Shown here: positions 1 to 7,271 of the stretch, in pieces
Layout of the letters: each line of letters starts with the position of its first letter
How positions within the stretch are numbered: position 1 is the first letter of the stretch
Origin: Cupriavidus plantarum
Lineage (GTDB): Bacteria; Pseudomonadota; Gammaproteobacteria; Burkholderiales; Burkholderiaceae
Assembly (NCBI RefSeq): GCF_905397285.1
Contig: NZ_CAJPUX010000012.1
Span: 1-64,000 of the forward strand
DNA length: 64,000 bases
Direction: 5' to 3'
Translations under genes and position numbers: made by a program
Notes under the pieces: model-generated
What the model saw: the letters and a program-made list of their open reading frames with translations, nothing else
The model's database searches: none
What the model was told of the DNA's origin: nothing

Positions 1-18
1 CGTTGCAGCGAAGAAGCG

Positions 19-49
19 AGAGTATGTAGCGTTTCCTGCTTCGCGTCAA
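19..49 (-). promoter_or_regulatory. possible strong promoter reading out of the left edge
   Basis: On the minus strand a TTGACG hexamer (49-44) is followed after 17 bases by CATACT (26-21) and a pyrimidine-rich start region. This suggests a strong sigma-70 promoter for a gene left of the window. The rest of 1-308 is unusually AT-rich for this DNA, and I see no gene in it. The assignment is by eye only. Confidence 0.25.
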
Positions 50-308
50 CTGGTTTGTCGATTTATTTTTCAGACCGACCAACCTGCTGACTTCCTCTCA
101 CCTTCCCCGCTGCCTACCCACAAACCCGCGCCAGCGCTGCGTTTCCGCCTGCTGCTGTCTTCGGTTTGTGTTGCGAGGGGGCGAATATTAAGTCGATTCC
201 AAAGGCTTGGCAAGCGTTTTGTCATCGGCGCGTAAAAAAGATTAGCAGACCATAGAATCGAGTCCGAACGTCAATGATCGTTCCCTTCTCTCTTTAAAGG
301 ACTACCCG

Positions 309-698
309 ATGACCATCGATGCCACCTGGAGCGCCGACCAGGGTTCCACCGTCTGCCAGTTGAGCAACGGCACCGCCCAATGGCGCGCCGACCTCGACGC
401 CGAGTTCGGCGGCGATACGGCGATTCCGAATCCGCATGAACTGCTCGACTCCGCGCTGGCGGCATGTACCACGCTGACGCTGCAGATCTATGCCAAGCGC
501 AAGGCATACGACCTGAAGTCGGTTCACGTCACGGTGCGACATGAAGAGAGCGCCGGCGTCTATAGGATGCTCCGCACAGTACACGTGGAAGGTGAATTGG
601 CCCCGGCCGCACGCGAGGATCTTCTGCGCGTGGCCAACAAGTGCCCGGTGCATAAGTCGCTGTCGGCGCAGATCTCTATTGAAACGACGTTGGCATAA
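309..698 (+). CDS. OsmC family peroxiredoxin
   Basis: This 129-residue cytoplasmic protein belongs to the OsmC/Ohr family, which uses two cysteines to reduce organic hydroperoxides. Both cysteines are visible: the peroxidatic one in a LAAC context (Cys53) and the resolving one in KCPVHK (Cys112). The length and the NPHELL segment before the first Cys are typical of the family. The start is supported by AAAGGA at 296-301, seven bases before the ATG. The gene stands alone, ahead of a promoter at 710-738 that belongs to something else. The sequence does not separate OsmC from Ohr or YhfA-type subfamilies, so no symbol is given. Confidence 0.9.
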   Translation: MTIDATWSADQGSTVCQLSNGTAQWRADLDAEFGGDTAIPNPHELLDSALAACTTLTLQIYAKRKAYDLKSVHVTVRHEESAGVYRMLRTVHVEGELAPAAREDLLRVANKCPVHKSLSAQISIETTLA

Positions 699-709
699 CG
701 CGCCGAGCC

Positions 710-740
710 TTGCGAGTTGAAATGAGAATCGTTACTATTT
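710..740 (+). promoter_or_regulatory. promoter with overlapping Fur-box-like sequence
   Basis: TTGCGA (710-715), 17 bases, then TACTAT (733-738) forms a plausible sigma-70 promoter. The stretch 721-740 reads AATGAGAATCGTTACTATTT, which resembles a Fur box and covers the spacer and -10. It shares GAGAA and a TATTT tail with the site before feoA. If bound by Fur, transcription would be blocked in iron-replete cells. The expected start is near 745. Confidence 0.45.
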
Positions 741-744
741 AGTC

Positions 745-810
745 TCTCGGGCTTCGACAACCTGGGTCAGCAAATGGGTTACCGGGCACCGTGGGTGCCC
801 GGTTTTTTTT
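745..810 (+). ncRNA. candidate Fur-controlled small RNA
   Basis: Between the promoter at 710-738 and the terminator ending at 810 lie about 66 bases without a credible coding sequence. The layout (Fur-like promoter, short body, GC hairpin and eight Ts) is that of iron-responsive small RNAs such as RyhB. No homologue was identified, and the 5' end is inferred from the -10 box. The alternative is a short attenuated leader for the gene at 1001. Confidence 0.35.
781..810 (+). terminator. rho-independent terminator
   Basis: A perfect 10-base stem (ACCGGGCACC at 781-790 with GGTGCCCGGT at 794-803) closes a 3-base loop and runs directly into a T tract at 803-810. It ends any transcript from osmC or from the 710-738 promoter. 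Confidence 0.85.
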
Positions 811-1000
811 GCGACACCCGATGTCCTACAGCGGGGAACGGCGCCGGCGTCCTGCAGGCATCCCTCATCGGGACTAGTCACGCCTTTGGTTTGTTCGCTC
901 GCCCACTCAGCCCGTGTCGCAAGGCGGTTCACTCGGCACTTGTACGCTTTGCCCGACATCTGGCGCCGCTTAACATGAAACCAGAATAAGAACGGTAAGC

Positions 1001-1855
1001 GTGCACCAGAAATCGCGTCGGAGCGGGGACATCTTGGCGAATTACATCGAAGAGTATTGCGCGCGCATTCGGCGTGGAGGCGTTGCCGGTATCGCGGAAC
1101 GACCGGTAACCGTGGATCGCGATGGCACATACGTCATGGAGTACGTGCCATTCGAGCATCGAAATCCCAATGCGAGCCTGGTGCTCGTCAGCACGACACC
1201 GGGGCACACCCACGCTCGGCTCGCGGCCACCGTCACGGAAGAACTGCTGCGCGCCCATGCCCCGGGCAGGATCATCCAAAGAGAAAACAAACGCGGGGTC
1301 GAGTTGGGCGGTCGCCTCGTGCGACCGAACCTCATTCGCATGCTCGATCATTTCCGTGTGCCCGAGCTGATCGGACTGCCGCATGCGGCGGCACTGTGGA
1401 ACGAGGGCTTCGAGCGCATCCAGCCGCTGGCCCTGCTGCCGTTCGTCACCACCCGGCGGGGCCTCGTGTTCGACGGCCCGTTCGACGAACTCCTCGACGT
1501 GCCCATGCTGCGCGCCACGTTCGAGCAGCAATTCCTGACACGGGTCGGAGAGATCGGACCTCGTGCGCTATATGTCGCGCTCGGCCGGACGGCATGGGCG
1601 GGGTTGCGGCATGCCGTGAGCAGCGGCATGCTCCACAGCGACCAGTTGATCGGCATGATGCCGGTGCCCGCGAAGGCGGGCAGCATGGTGCGGTACTTCC
1701 TGCGGGAGATCGCCGAGCGCGATCTGTCGCCAAACGACCCGGTGCGTCATCGCATCGCCTGGCTCGATGCCGCCCATGCGGAAATGGAGCGGGGCGTCCG
1801 CCGCCTGCGAGAGGCCGTCGTCGTGGAGGCGCAGCCCAAGCGGCTCATCGCTTAG
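1001..1855 (+). CDS. conserved hypothetical protein, possibly UDG-like
   Basis: I do not recognise this protein of about 284 residues. It has no signal peptide or membrane segment. The order of a VLVSTTPG stretch, then VALGRTAW, then a late GMMPVPAKAG segment loosely recalls the three motifs of the uracil-DNA glycosylase-like fold (GEAPG, ALG.TA, HPS). The key residues differ, so this is only a hint. The open frame begins with GTG after a weak ribosome site, and the true start may lie further in. It is followed by a terminator at 1974-2011 and appears monocistronic. Confidence 0.6.
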   Translation: MHQKSRRSGDILANYIEEYCARIRRGGVAGIAERPVTVDRDGTYVMEYVPFEHRNPNASLVLVSTTPGHTHARLAATVTEELLRAHAPGRIIQRENKRGVELGGRLVRPNLIRMLDHFRVPELIGLPHAAALWNEGFERIQPLALLPFVTTRRGLVFDGPFDELLDVPMLRATFEQQFLTRVGEIGPRALYVALGRTAWAGLRHAVSSGMLHSDQLIGMMPVPAKAGSMVRYFLREIAERDLSPNDPVRHRIAWLDAAHAEMERGVRRLREAVVVEAQPKRLIA

Positions 1856-1973
1856 AACCGGACACCGCCATCCACTCAAAAGTGGCGATATCCCTACCTA
1901 AGTGGGGGAAAAGCCTCGCCCCAAGTGACGATAACTCCTTCTGAGGACTCTGACCTCCTCGCATTCCCGATTG

Positions 1974-2011
1974 GCGGCCCTCCGTTGTGCGCGGTGGGCC
2001 GCGATTTTTTT
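1974..2011 (+). terminator. rho-independent terminator
   Basis: GCGGCCC (1974-1980) pairs with GGGCCGC (1996-2002) and is followed by a run of seven Ts (2005-2011). It terminates the unknown gene ending at 1855. The remaining sequence up to 2182 holds no gene that I can see. Confidence 0.7.
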
Positions 2012-2182
2012 CGCGCCCTGCGGAAATTTCGGCGGATCGCTGCTGACTTCTGCGACAGACGATCGCACGCCTCTCTGCCTATACTTCGGCTCCTTGCGTA
2101 ACACGCGACTTGTCAACACTTTCGGCGTGACAGCCGTCGAGAGGCAGTCGTGGCACGATGTTTCGAAACGAGGCAGCGAAGC

Positions 2183-2818
2183 ATGACAAGAATCCTAGTC
2201 GTCGACGATCACCCCCCAGTAAGACTCGCGTTGCGTGTCCAGCTCGCAGCGATGCAGGACATGACAGACGTGGTGGAAGCCGAGAACGGGCAGGCCGCGC
2301 TGGAATCCGCGCGCGCGGAGAAACCCGATCTCGTCGTACTCGACCTCGACATGCCGCGCATCGGCGGCCTTGACGTGGCGGCACGGCTACGCTCGATGTA
2401 CCCCGAGGTCCGCATCCTCGTCATGTCGGCGCAGGACCCGGAACTGTTTGCCTCGCGGGCGTGGCACGCGGGCGCGCAGGGGTTCTGCAGCAAGACCCAG
2501 GACATGGGCTGTTTCATGCGGTGCGTGGAGGCGGTGCTCAACGGGTACAGCGTGTTTCCGATGAGCGGCCGCCATCCGATTCCTCTGGGGTACGAGTCGG
2601 CCGAACGCGCGGAAGACGTTGCCATGGATCGCCTTTCCGACCGGGAAGTCGTGGTGCTGCAGATGCTGGCCCGCGGCATGTCGAACAAGTCGATCGGCAC
2701 GGCGCTGTTCATCAGCAACAAGACGGTGAGCAGCTACAAGACACGCATCATGACCAAGCTGGGCGCCGAAACGGTCGTGGACCTCGTCGACTTCGCGCGC
2801 AAGCGCGGACTGGCCTGA
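2183..2818 (+). CDS. BvgA/EvgA-like response regulator (NarL family)
   Basis: This two-domain regulator has 211 residues. The receiver (about 1-120) shows the acidic pair Asp8-Asp9, the phosphate-accepting Asp54 in VVLDLDMP, Ser82 and Lys104. The LuxR-type helix-turn-helix begins near residue 151 (LSDREVVVLQ). Its SNKTVSSYKTR recognition segment and DFARKRGLA end closely resemble Bordetella BvgA. I start at the ATG at 2183 because it opens directly on TRILVVDDH, although the frame extends back to a GTG at 2150. Twelve bases downstream is an HPt protein, so the pair should be one operon and phosphorelay. No sensor kinase is present nearby. Confidence 0.9.
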   Translation: MTRILVVDDHPPVRLALRVQLAAMQDMTDVVEAENGQAALESARAEKPDLVVLDLDMPRIGGLDVAARLRSMYPEVRILVMSAQDPELFASRAWHAGAQGFCSKTQDMGCFMRCVEAVLNGYSVFPMSGRHPIPLGYESAERAEDVAMDRLSDREVVVLQMLARGMSNKSIGTALFISNKTVSSYKTRIMTKLGAETVVDLVDFARKRGLA

Positions 2819-2830
2819 GCGAGGCGCGCC

Positions 2831-3229
2831 ATGAAGAGCATACGAGGCGAAGCCGCGCATGGGCCCGCGGCAGGCATCGGACCGGTGCTGGACAGCATCG
2901 CGCGCGGGGACGCGGCCATTTGCCGCGATCTGGTCGGCCGTCTCCTCGCCGCGATGGCGGAAGATCTGGCGGGGCTCGCGCGCGCGGTCGGCGAGGAGGA
3001 CTGGTCCGCGGCCAGTTCCCATGCCCACCGTATCAAGGGGAGCGGCGGACTGACCCAATATCCGCCGCTTGTGGCCTCGGCCGAAGATCTCGAGCGGGCG
3101 TTGTCGTGCGCGCGGCCTGCCACCATTCGGCGCCGCATGCCGCGGTTTCTCGGTGCCGCGGAGGATCTGACGGCCGAACTGCGCCGGATCGCCGCGCATT
3201 TGGACGAAGGCCAGGCGGAAGAGCGATAG
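2831..3229 (+). CDS. stand-alone histidine phosphotransfer (HPt) protein
   Basis: This 132-residue all-helical protein carries the HPt signature AHRIKGSGG, with His66 as the expected phosphate carrier and Lys69-Gly70 completing HxxKG. In BvgS/EvgS-type kinases this module is fused to the kinase. Here it is a separate cytoplasmic protein encoded 12 bases after a BvgA-like regulator. It should relay phosphate between an unlinked hybrid kinase and that regulator. It has no membrane segment or other domain. Confidence 0.85.
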   Translation: MKSIRGEAAHGPAAGIGPVLDSIARGDAAICRDLVGRLLAAMAEDLAGLARAVGEEDWSAASSHAHRIKGSGGLTQYPPLVASAEDLERALSCARPATIRRRMPRFLGAAEDLTAELRRIAAHLDEGQAEER

Positions 3230-3368
3230 CAGGCGGCGGCAAGGCAGCTGCCCTCATCTTTTAACAGCCCGCTTAACGAATCTGAACGCATTATTCACAG
3301 GGCATGCGTGCAAGAGGATGGGCGCGCTGGCACACTGTCGGTCTGTACTGATCACCAAGGGGATTGTC

Positions 3369-4346
3369 GTGGGCGATTTGCAAGGCCTGCTTGACGGCCA
3401 TGGGGTCACGCTGGTTTTTCTGAGCGTACTCGCCGAACAGGCGGGGCTGCCGGTGCCCGCGTATCCGATGCTGTTCGTAGCGGGCGCGCTGTCGATGCAG
3501 GCCGATGGACCGTCCATCGGCGTGGTGCTCCTCGCCGTCATCGCCGCCTGCCTGATCGCCGATACCGCGTGGTATTTCGCTGGGCGGCGCCTGGGCCAGC
3601 CGATGCTGCGCACGATCTGCCGCGTGTCGATCTCCCCCGATAGCTGCATCCGCCAGACACAGTCGCTGTATCTGCGCGTGGGGCCGCGGTCGCTCGTGTT
3701 CGCGAAGCTCCTGCCCGGCGCCGGAGCCCTGTCCACGGCGATGGCCGGCATGACCAACACGCCGCTCCACAAATTCCTGTTTTACGACGCGCTGGGCGCG
3801 CTGGTGTGGGCGGGCGGCGCGCTGCTGGCGGGCGTGGTCTTCAGCGATTTCGTCGATACGATCCTCGAGGCGTTCAGCACCTACGGTCCGATCGCGCTGG
3901 CGCTGGTGGTCGGCGCGTTCGCGCTGTTCATCGCCTGGCGCTTCTGGCAGCGCTTCCGCCTGCTGCGCCGCGCGGGCCGCGTGCCGCGCATGACCGTGAT
4001 GGATCTGGAAACCCGCCGCGCGAGCGGTACGCTGCCGCTCGTGGTCGATGTGCGCGCTTACGGCACCGCGCCGATCGAACGCATTCCAGGCGCGCTGGTC
4101 ATGGATCTCAAGGCATCGCTGGATATCCTCGGGGACTACCCGGTATCGGATGACATCGTCATCTACTGCGCCTGTCCGCATGAGTATTCGGCGGCGGTGC
4201 TGGCCGAGCGGCTGCGCGTGGCTGGCTACAAGAACACATGGGCGCTGGCCGGGGGCTTCGACGAGTGGAAGCGCTTGCAGGAAGCGGTCGCCGCGCAGCG
4301 CAAGGGCCGTGACGACAAGCAGCCGCAACCCGCGCCACAGCAGTAG
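3369..4346 (+). CDS. DedA-family membrane protein fused to a rhodanese domain
   Basis: The first roughly 200 residues are a DedA/VTT membrane domain: hydrophobic segments, the EQAGLPVPAYP entry motif, and a LPGAGALSTAMAGM loop corresponding to the conserved DedA FxP-G motif. DedA proteins support membrane lipid flipping and proton-motive-force homeostasis. A cytoplasmic rhodanese domain follows (VVDVRAYG to GGFDEW), with its candidate active-site cysteine in VIYCACPHE. I use the GTG at 3369, preceded by AAGGGGA; an upstream GTG-type start at 3318 adds 17 unlikely residues. The fusion suggests sulfur or redox chemistry tied to the membrane. Its substrate is unknown. Confidence 0.85.
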   Translation: MGDLQGLLDGHGVTLVFLSVLAEQAGLPVPAYPMLFVAGALSMQADGPSIGVVLLAVIAACLIADTAWYFAGRRLGQPMLRTICRVSISPDSCIRQTQSLYLRVGPRSLVFAKLLPGAGALSTAMAGMTNTPLHKFLFYDALGALVWAGGALLAGVVFSDFVDTILEAFSTYGPIALALVVGAFALFIAWRFWQRFRLLRRAGRVPRMTVMDLETRRASGTLPLVVDVRAYGTAPIERIPGALVMDLKASLDILGDYPVSDDIVIYCACPHEYSAAVLAERLRVAGYKNTWALAGGFDEWKRLQEAVAAQRKGRDDKQPQPAPQQ

Positions 4347-4444
4347 GCGCGGTCACCATACGGCCTACAGGGTCTCTCGGGCCGCCAGCACGATCGCGCA
4401 TCGGTGATTACCATACCTCGTCTGTAGTCACCGACTCGCGCGAC

Positions 4445-5479
4445 ATGCATCGCGCGCCCCCCAAAATGACCCCCTACTCTCTGCTCGACCTTGCACCGAT
4501 CGTGGAAGGCGGCGACGCGGGCCAGGCCATGCGCAACTCGCTGGACCTCGCCCAACACGCGGAACGCCTCGGCTATCGCCGCTTCTGGCTCGCCGAACAT
4601 CACAACATGCCCGGTATCGCGAGCGCCGCGACGTCCGTGCTCATTGGCTTCGTGGCCAATGGCACCTCGACGATCCGCGTCGGTTCCGGCGGAATCATGT
4701 TGCCCAACCATTCGCCGCTGGTGATCGCCGAACAGTTCGGCACGCTGGCGTCGCTGTATCCGGGCCGCATCGACCTGGGTCTCGGCCGCGCGCCGGGCAG
4801 CGACCAGGCCACGGCCCGTGCGCTGCGCCGGCAACTGAGCCACGACAGCGCCGACACGTTCCCGCAGGACGTCGAGGAACTGCAGGCCTATTTCGACGAC
4901 GTTCGCCCCGGTCAGCGTCTACGCGCCGTGCCGGGCGCCGGGTTGAAAGTGCCGCTGTGGCTGCTGGGTTCGTCGCTGTTCAGCGCCCAGCTCGCTGCCG
5001 CGATGGGATTGCCGTTCGCGTTTGCTTCGCACTTCGCGCCGGGCTTCATGCGGCAGGCCGTGGATCTGTACCGCAGGACGTTCCGCCCATCCGAACAACT
5101 CGACAGGCCCCACGTGATGCTCGGGTACAACGTTTTCGCAGCCGACACCGATGAGGAAGGCCGACGCTTGTTCAGTTCGCTGCAGCAGCAGTTCCTTGCG
5201 CTGATCCGCGGCACGCCCGGGCAGCTGAAGCCGCCGGTGGACGACATCACGCGGCTGTGGGATGCGAGCGAAGCCGACCACATCCGCCGCTCGCTGGCCT
5301 GTTCGGCGGTGGGCAGTCGCGAGACCGTACGGGAGGCCATGCAGCGCTTTGTCGAAGATCTCCAGCCCGACGAGCTCATGCTCACCGGCATGATCTACGA
5401 CCACGCGGCGCGATTGAAGTCGTTCGAGATCGCGGCCGATATCGCGCAGTCGCTACGGCCACGGGTCGCGATCGACTAA
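4445..5479 (+). CDS. LLM-class flavin-dependent oxidoreductase
   Basis: This protein of about 344 residues belongs to the bacterial luciferase-like monooxygenase family, cytoplasmic TIM barrels that use reduced FMN. Family landmarks are an N-terminal YSLLDLAPI, an RFWLAEHHNMPGIAS segment, and a GSGGIMLPNHSPLVIAEQFG stretch leading to GLGRAPGSD. A second ATG at 4466 gives the more usual MTPYSLLDLAP start. Neither start has a clear ribosome site. The substrate cannot be inferred, and the next gene (lipoate-ligase-like) is 19 bases downstream and may be co-transcribed. Confidence 0.88.
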   Translation: MHRAPPKMTPYSLLDLAPIVEGGDAGQAMRNSLDLAQHAERLGYRRFWLAEHHNMPGIASAATSVLIGFVANGTSTIRVGSGGIMLPNHSPLVIAEQFGTLASLYPGRIDLGLGRAPGSDQATARALRRQLSHDSADTFPQDVEELQAYFDDVRPGQRLRAVPGAGLKVPLWLLGSSLFSAQLAAAMGLPFAFASHFAPGFMRQAVDLYRRTFRPSEQLDRPHVMLGYNVFAADTDEEGRRLFSSLQQQFLALIRGTPGQLKPPVDDITRLWDASEADHIRRSLACSAVGSRETVREAMQRFVEDLQPDELMLTGMIYDHAARLKSFEIAADIAQSLRPRVAID

Positions 5480-5498
5480 GCCGCCGCCCCAGCGAGGC

Positions 5499-6293
5499 AT
5501 GGTTCTGAGCGAGAATGCAGCCATGCCCTTCACCTTCGCCAATCCCGACTCCGACCGCGACCCGCTGGAATCCGATCCGCTACAAGGCGAGCTCGCATTG
5601 CTCGACCGCGCGGCGCAAGGTCCTGTCGCCCAGCTCTGGGAAGCCCCGCTCGCCCTCGTGATTCCACGCAGCTACCTGCGCACGCCCGGCGTCGAGGCCG
5701 CGCGCGAAGCCTTTGCGCGGCAAGGCTGCCCGGTCTGGCTGCGGATGTCCGGCGGCGGGCTGGTGCCGCAGGGTCCGGGCATCCTCAATATCAGCCTTGC
5801 TTATGTTCTGCCCCGTGGTGCCGCCAGCTGGATGGAGCCTGTGTACGTCCATCTGTGCGAGGTGCTCGGGGACGGATTACGCGCCGTGGGTGTGGACACC
5901 CACTGGCAGGCGGTAGAGGGGTCGTTCTGCGACGGCCGCTACAACCTCGCCTGGGGCCCGGCCGATGCCGCCCGCAAGATCGCGGGGACCGCGCAGTATT
6001 GGCGGCGCGCGCCTGCCGCGATCCAGTCGGCCGACGGCCAGCGGCACCTCGTGCTCGCGCATGCGGTCTTGCTGGTCACCGCCGATCCCGGCGAGATCAA
6101 TGCACGCGCCAACGCGTTCGAGGATGCGATCGGCAGCGGCCGGCACTACGACCCGACGAAGGTGGTCAGCGTGCGTGAGGCGCTGGGCGCGGCCGCGACC
6201 GACGATCGCACACTGGACGATCGCACGCTGGTCGCGCGCGTCTCGGACGCCCTGCGCGACAGCATCGCACGCAGCACGCCGCCCGGGCATTGA
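5499..6293 (+). CDS. lipoate/biotin protein ligase family protein
   Basis: This 264-residue protein resembles LplA-type ligases, which attach lipoate or biotin to lysines of carrier domains. The key nucleotide/lipoate-binding stretch is RMSGGGLVPQGPG followed by LNISLAY. A later segment, EGSFCDGRYNLAW, precedes the catalytic-lysine region, KIAGTAQYWRR. The lysine in KIAGTAQ is present, so activity is plausible. The ATG at 5523 is an alternative start. No lipA, lipB or dehydrogenase genes are nearby, so the protein substrate is unknown. Confidence 0.8.
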   Translation: MVLSENAAMPFTFANPDSDRDPLESDPLQGELALLDRAAQGPVAQLWEAPLALVIPRSYLRTPGVEAAREAFARQGCPVWLRMSGGGLVPQGPGILNISLAYVLPRGAASWMEPVYVHLCEVLGDGLRAVGVDTHWQAVEGSFCDGRYNLAWGPADAARKIAGTAQYWRRAPAAIQSADGQRHLVLAHAVLLVTADPGEINARANAFEDAIGSGRHYDPTKVVSVREALGAAATDDRTLDDRTLVARVSDALRDSIARSTPPGH

Positions 6294-6310
6294 GGCCCGG
6301 ACATTGAGGG

Positions 6311-7078
6311 CTAGTTCGCCTTGAACGCGATATCGCCGTACCAGGCGCGCGTGGTCCCGCCCGTATTGTCGGTATCGGTGAGGATGCCGTAGCCCGTCAG
6401 CTTGCCGGGCTTCTCGTGGAAGACCTTTTCGTAGTCGCTGACGACATTGCGGCGCAGCTTCAGCCATTTGCCCGCATCGCCGGGCGCGCCCGACACCGCG
6501 ATCATCTGCACGCGGCTGGTATGCGGGTTCGGAATGACCGTTCCGGGCGGCGCGCTTGCGGTCCAGATGTACATCAGCGTGGCATAAGGCAGCTTTTCCC
6601 CGCCGATGCTGGCCGCAATCTGCTCGGCGCGTTCGCCGATGGACAGCTTGTCCGCCTGGCCGTCAAAGAAGAACACGAGCCGCGCGGGTGCGTCCTCGCG
6701 GTCGCTGACGCTGTTGTCCGCATTCGGGATAGGCGACGCCTTCCAGCGCCACGATACGACCGGCGTGCGCGACAGATCGATGTCGCCCTCGTGCAGCAGG
6801 CCCGACGCCGCCGCCTTGGCGTCCGCCTGGAGCACGGTCTTGCCCCCGTCGGTCACCAGGCTGTACTGGGTCAGCGTCTTGCCACGGACGACGGGCATGT
6901 TCTGCCAGCCACCCGGCAGCGCGGCGCCGGGTTGCGCGGCCGAGAATGCCACGCCCGGCGCGCCCGGCGTCCCGGTTTGCGCCATTCCTGTGCCTGCCGG
7001 CACCGCGGCGGACAGCGCGGCCGCCGTGATCATCGCCAACATCAGCAATTTCCTGCCCTTCGTGGTGCGACTACCCAT
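6311..7078 (-). CDS. DUF3047 family exported protein
   Basis: This is a 255-residue protein with a basic start, a hydrophobic signal peptide (about residues 10-33) and a probable AMAQ cleavage region, so it should be periplasmic. The body matches DUF3047 in style: LQADAKAAASGL, VSWRWKASPIPNADNSV, DAPARLVFFFDG, and a C-terminal GILTDTDNTGGTTRAWYGDI. The domain's function is not established; a carbohydrate-binding-like beta sandwich is often suggested. It is transcribed divergently from the EF-G gene. Confidence 0.85.
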   Translation of the reverse strand: MGSRTTKGRKLLMLAMITAAALSAAVPAGTGMAQTGTPGAPGVAFSAAQPGAALPGGWQNMPVVRGKTLTQYSLVTDGGKTVLQADAKAAASGLLHEGDIDLSRTPVVSWRWKASPIPNADNSVSDREDAPARLVFFFDGQADKLSIGERAEQIAASIGGEKLPYATLMYIWTASAPPGTVIPNPHTSRVQMIAVSGAPGDAGKWLKLRRNVVSDYEKVFHEKPGKLTGYGILTDTDNTGGTTRAWYGDIAFKAN

Positions 7079-7271
7079 GGCGTTCGCCTCTCATCTTGTG
7101 TTCAATAAAATCACCACGACATTGTAGGGAGCCCGCATCGCGAATGCCGTAAGGCGGCGTCCTATATCTTCGTCCGATAGCGCCGTCCGACAGCCACCGG
7201 TGCCTCCGCACGAAAGTCGCGCGTTGGTGCTACGCTAACGGCCCGTGGTGCCCTATCCAGGAGAATTCACC

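Noticed and set aside
774..989. 71-codon frame after osmC
   Set aside because: It runs through a perfect terminator hairpin and has no ribosome site.
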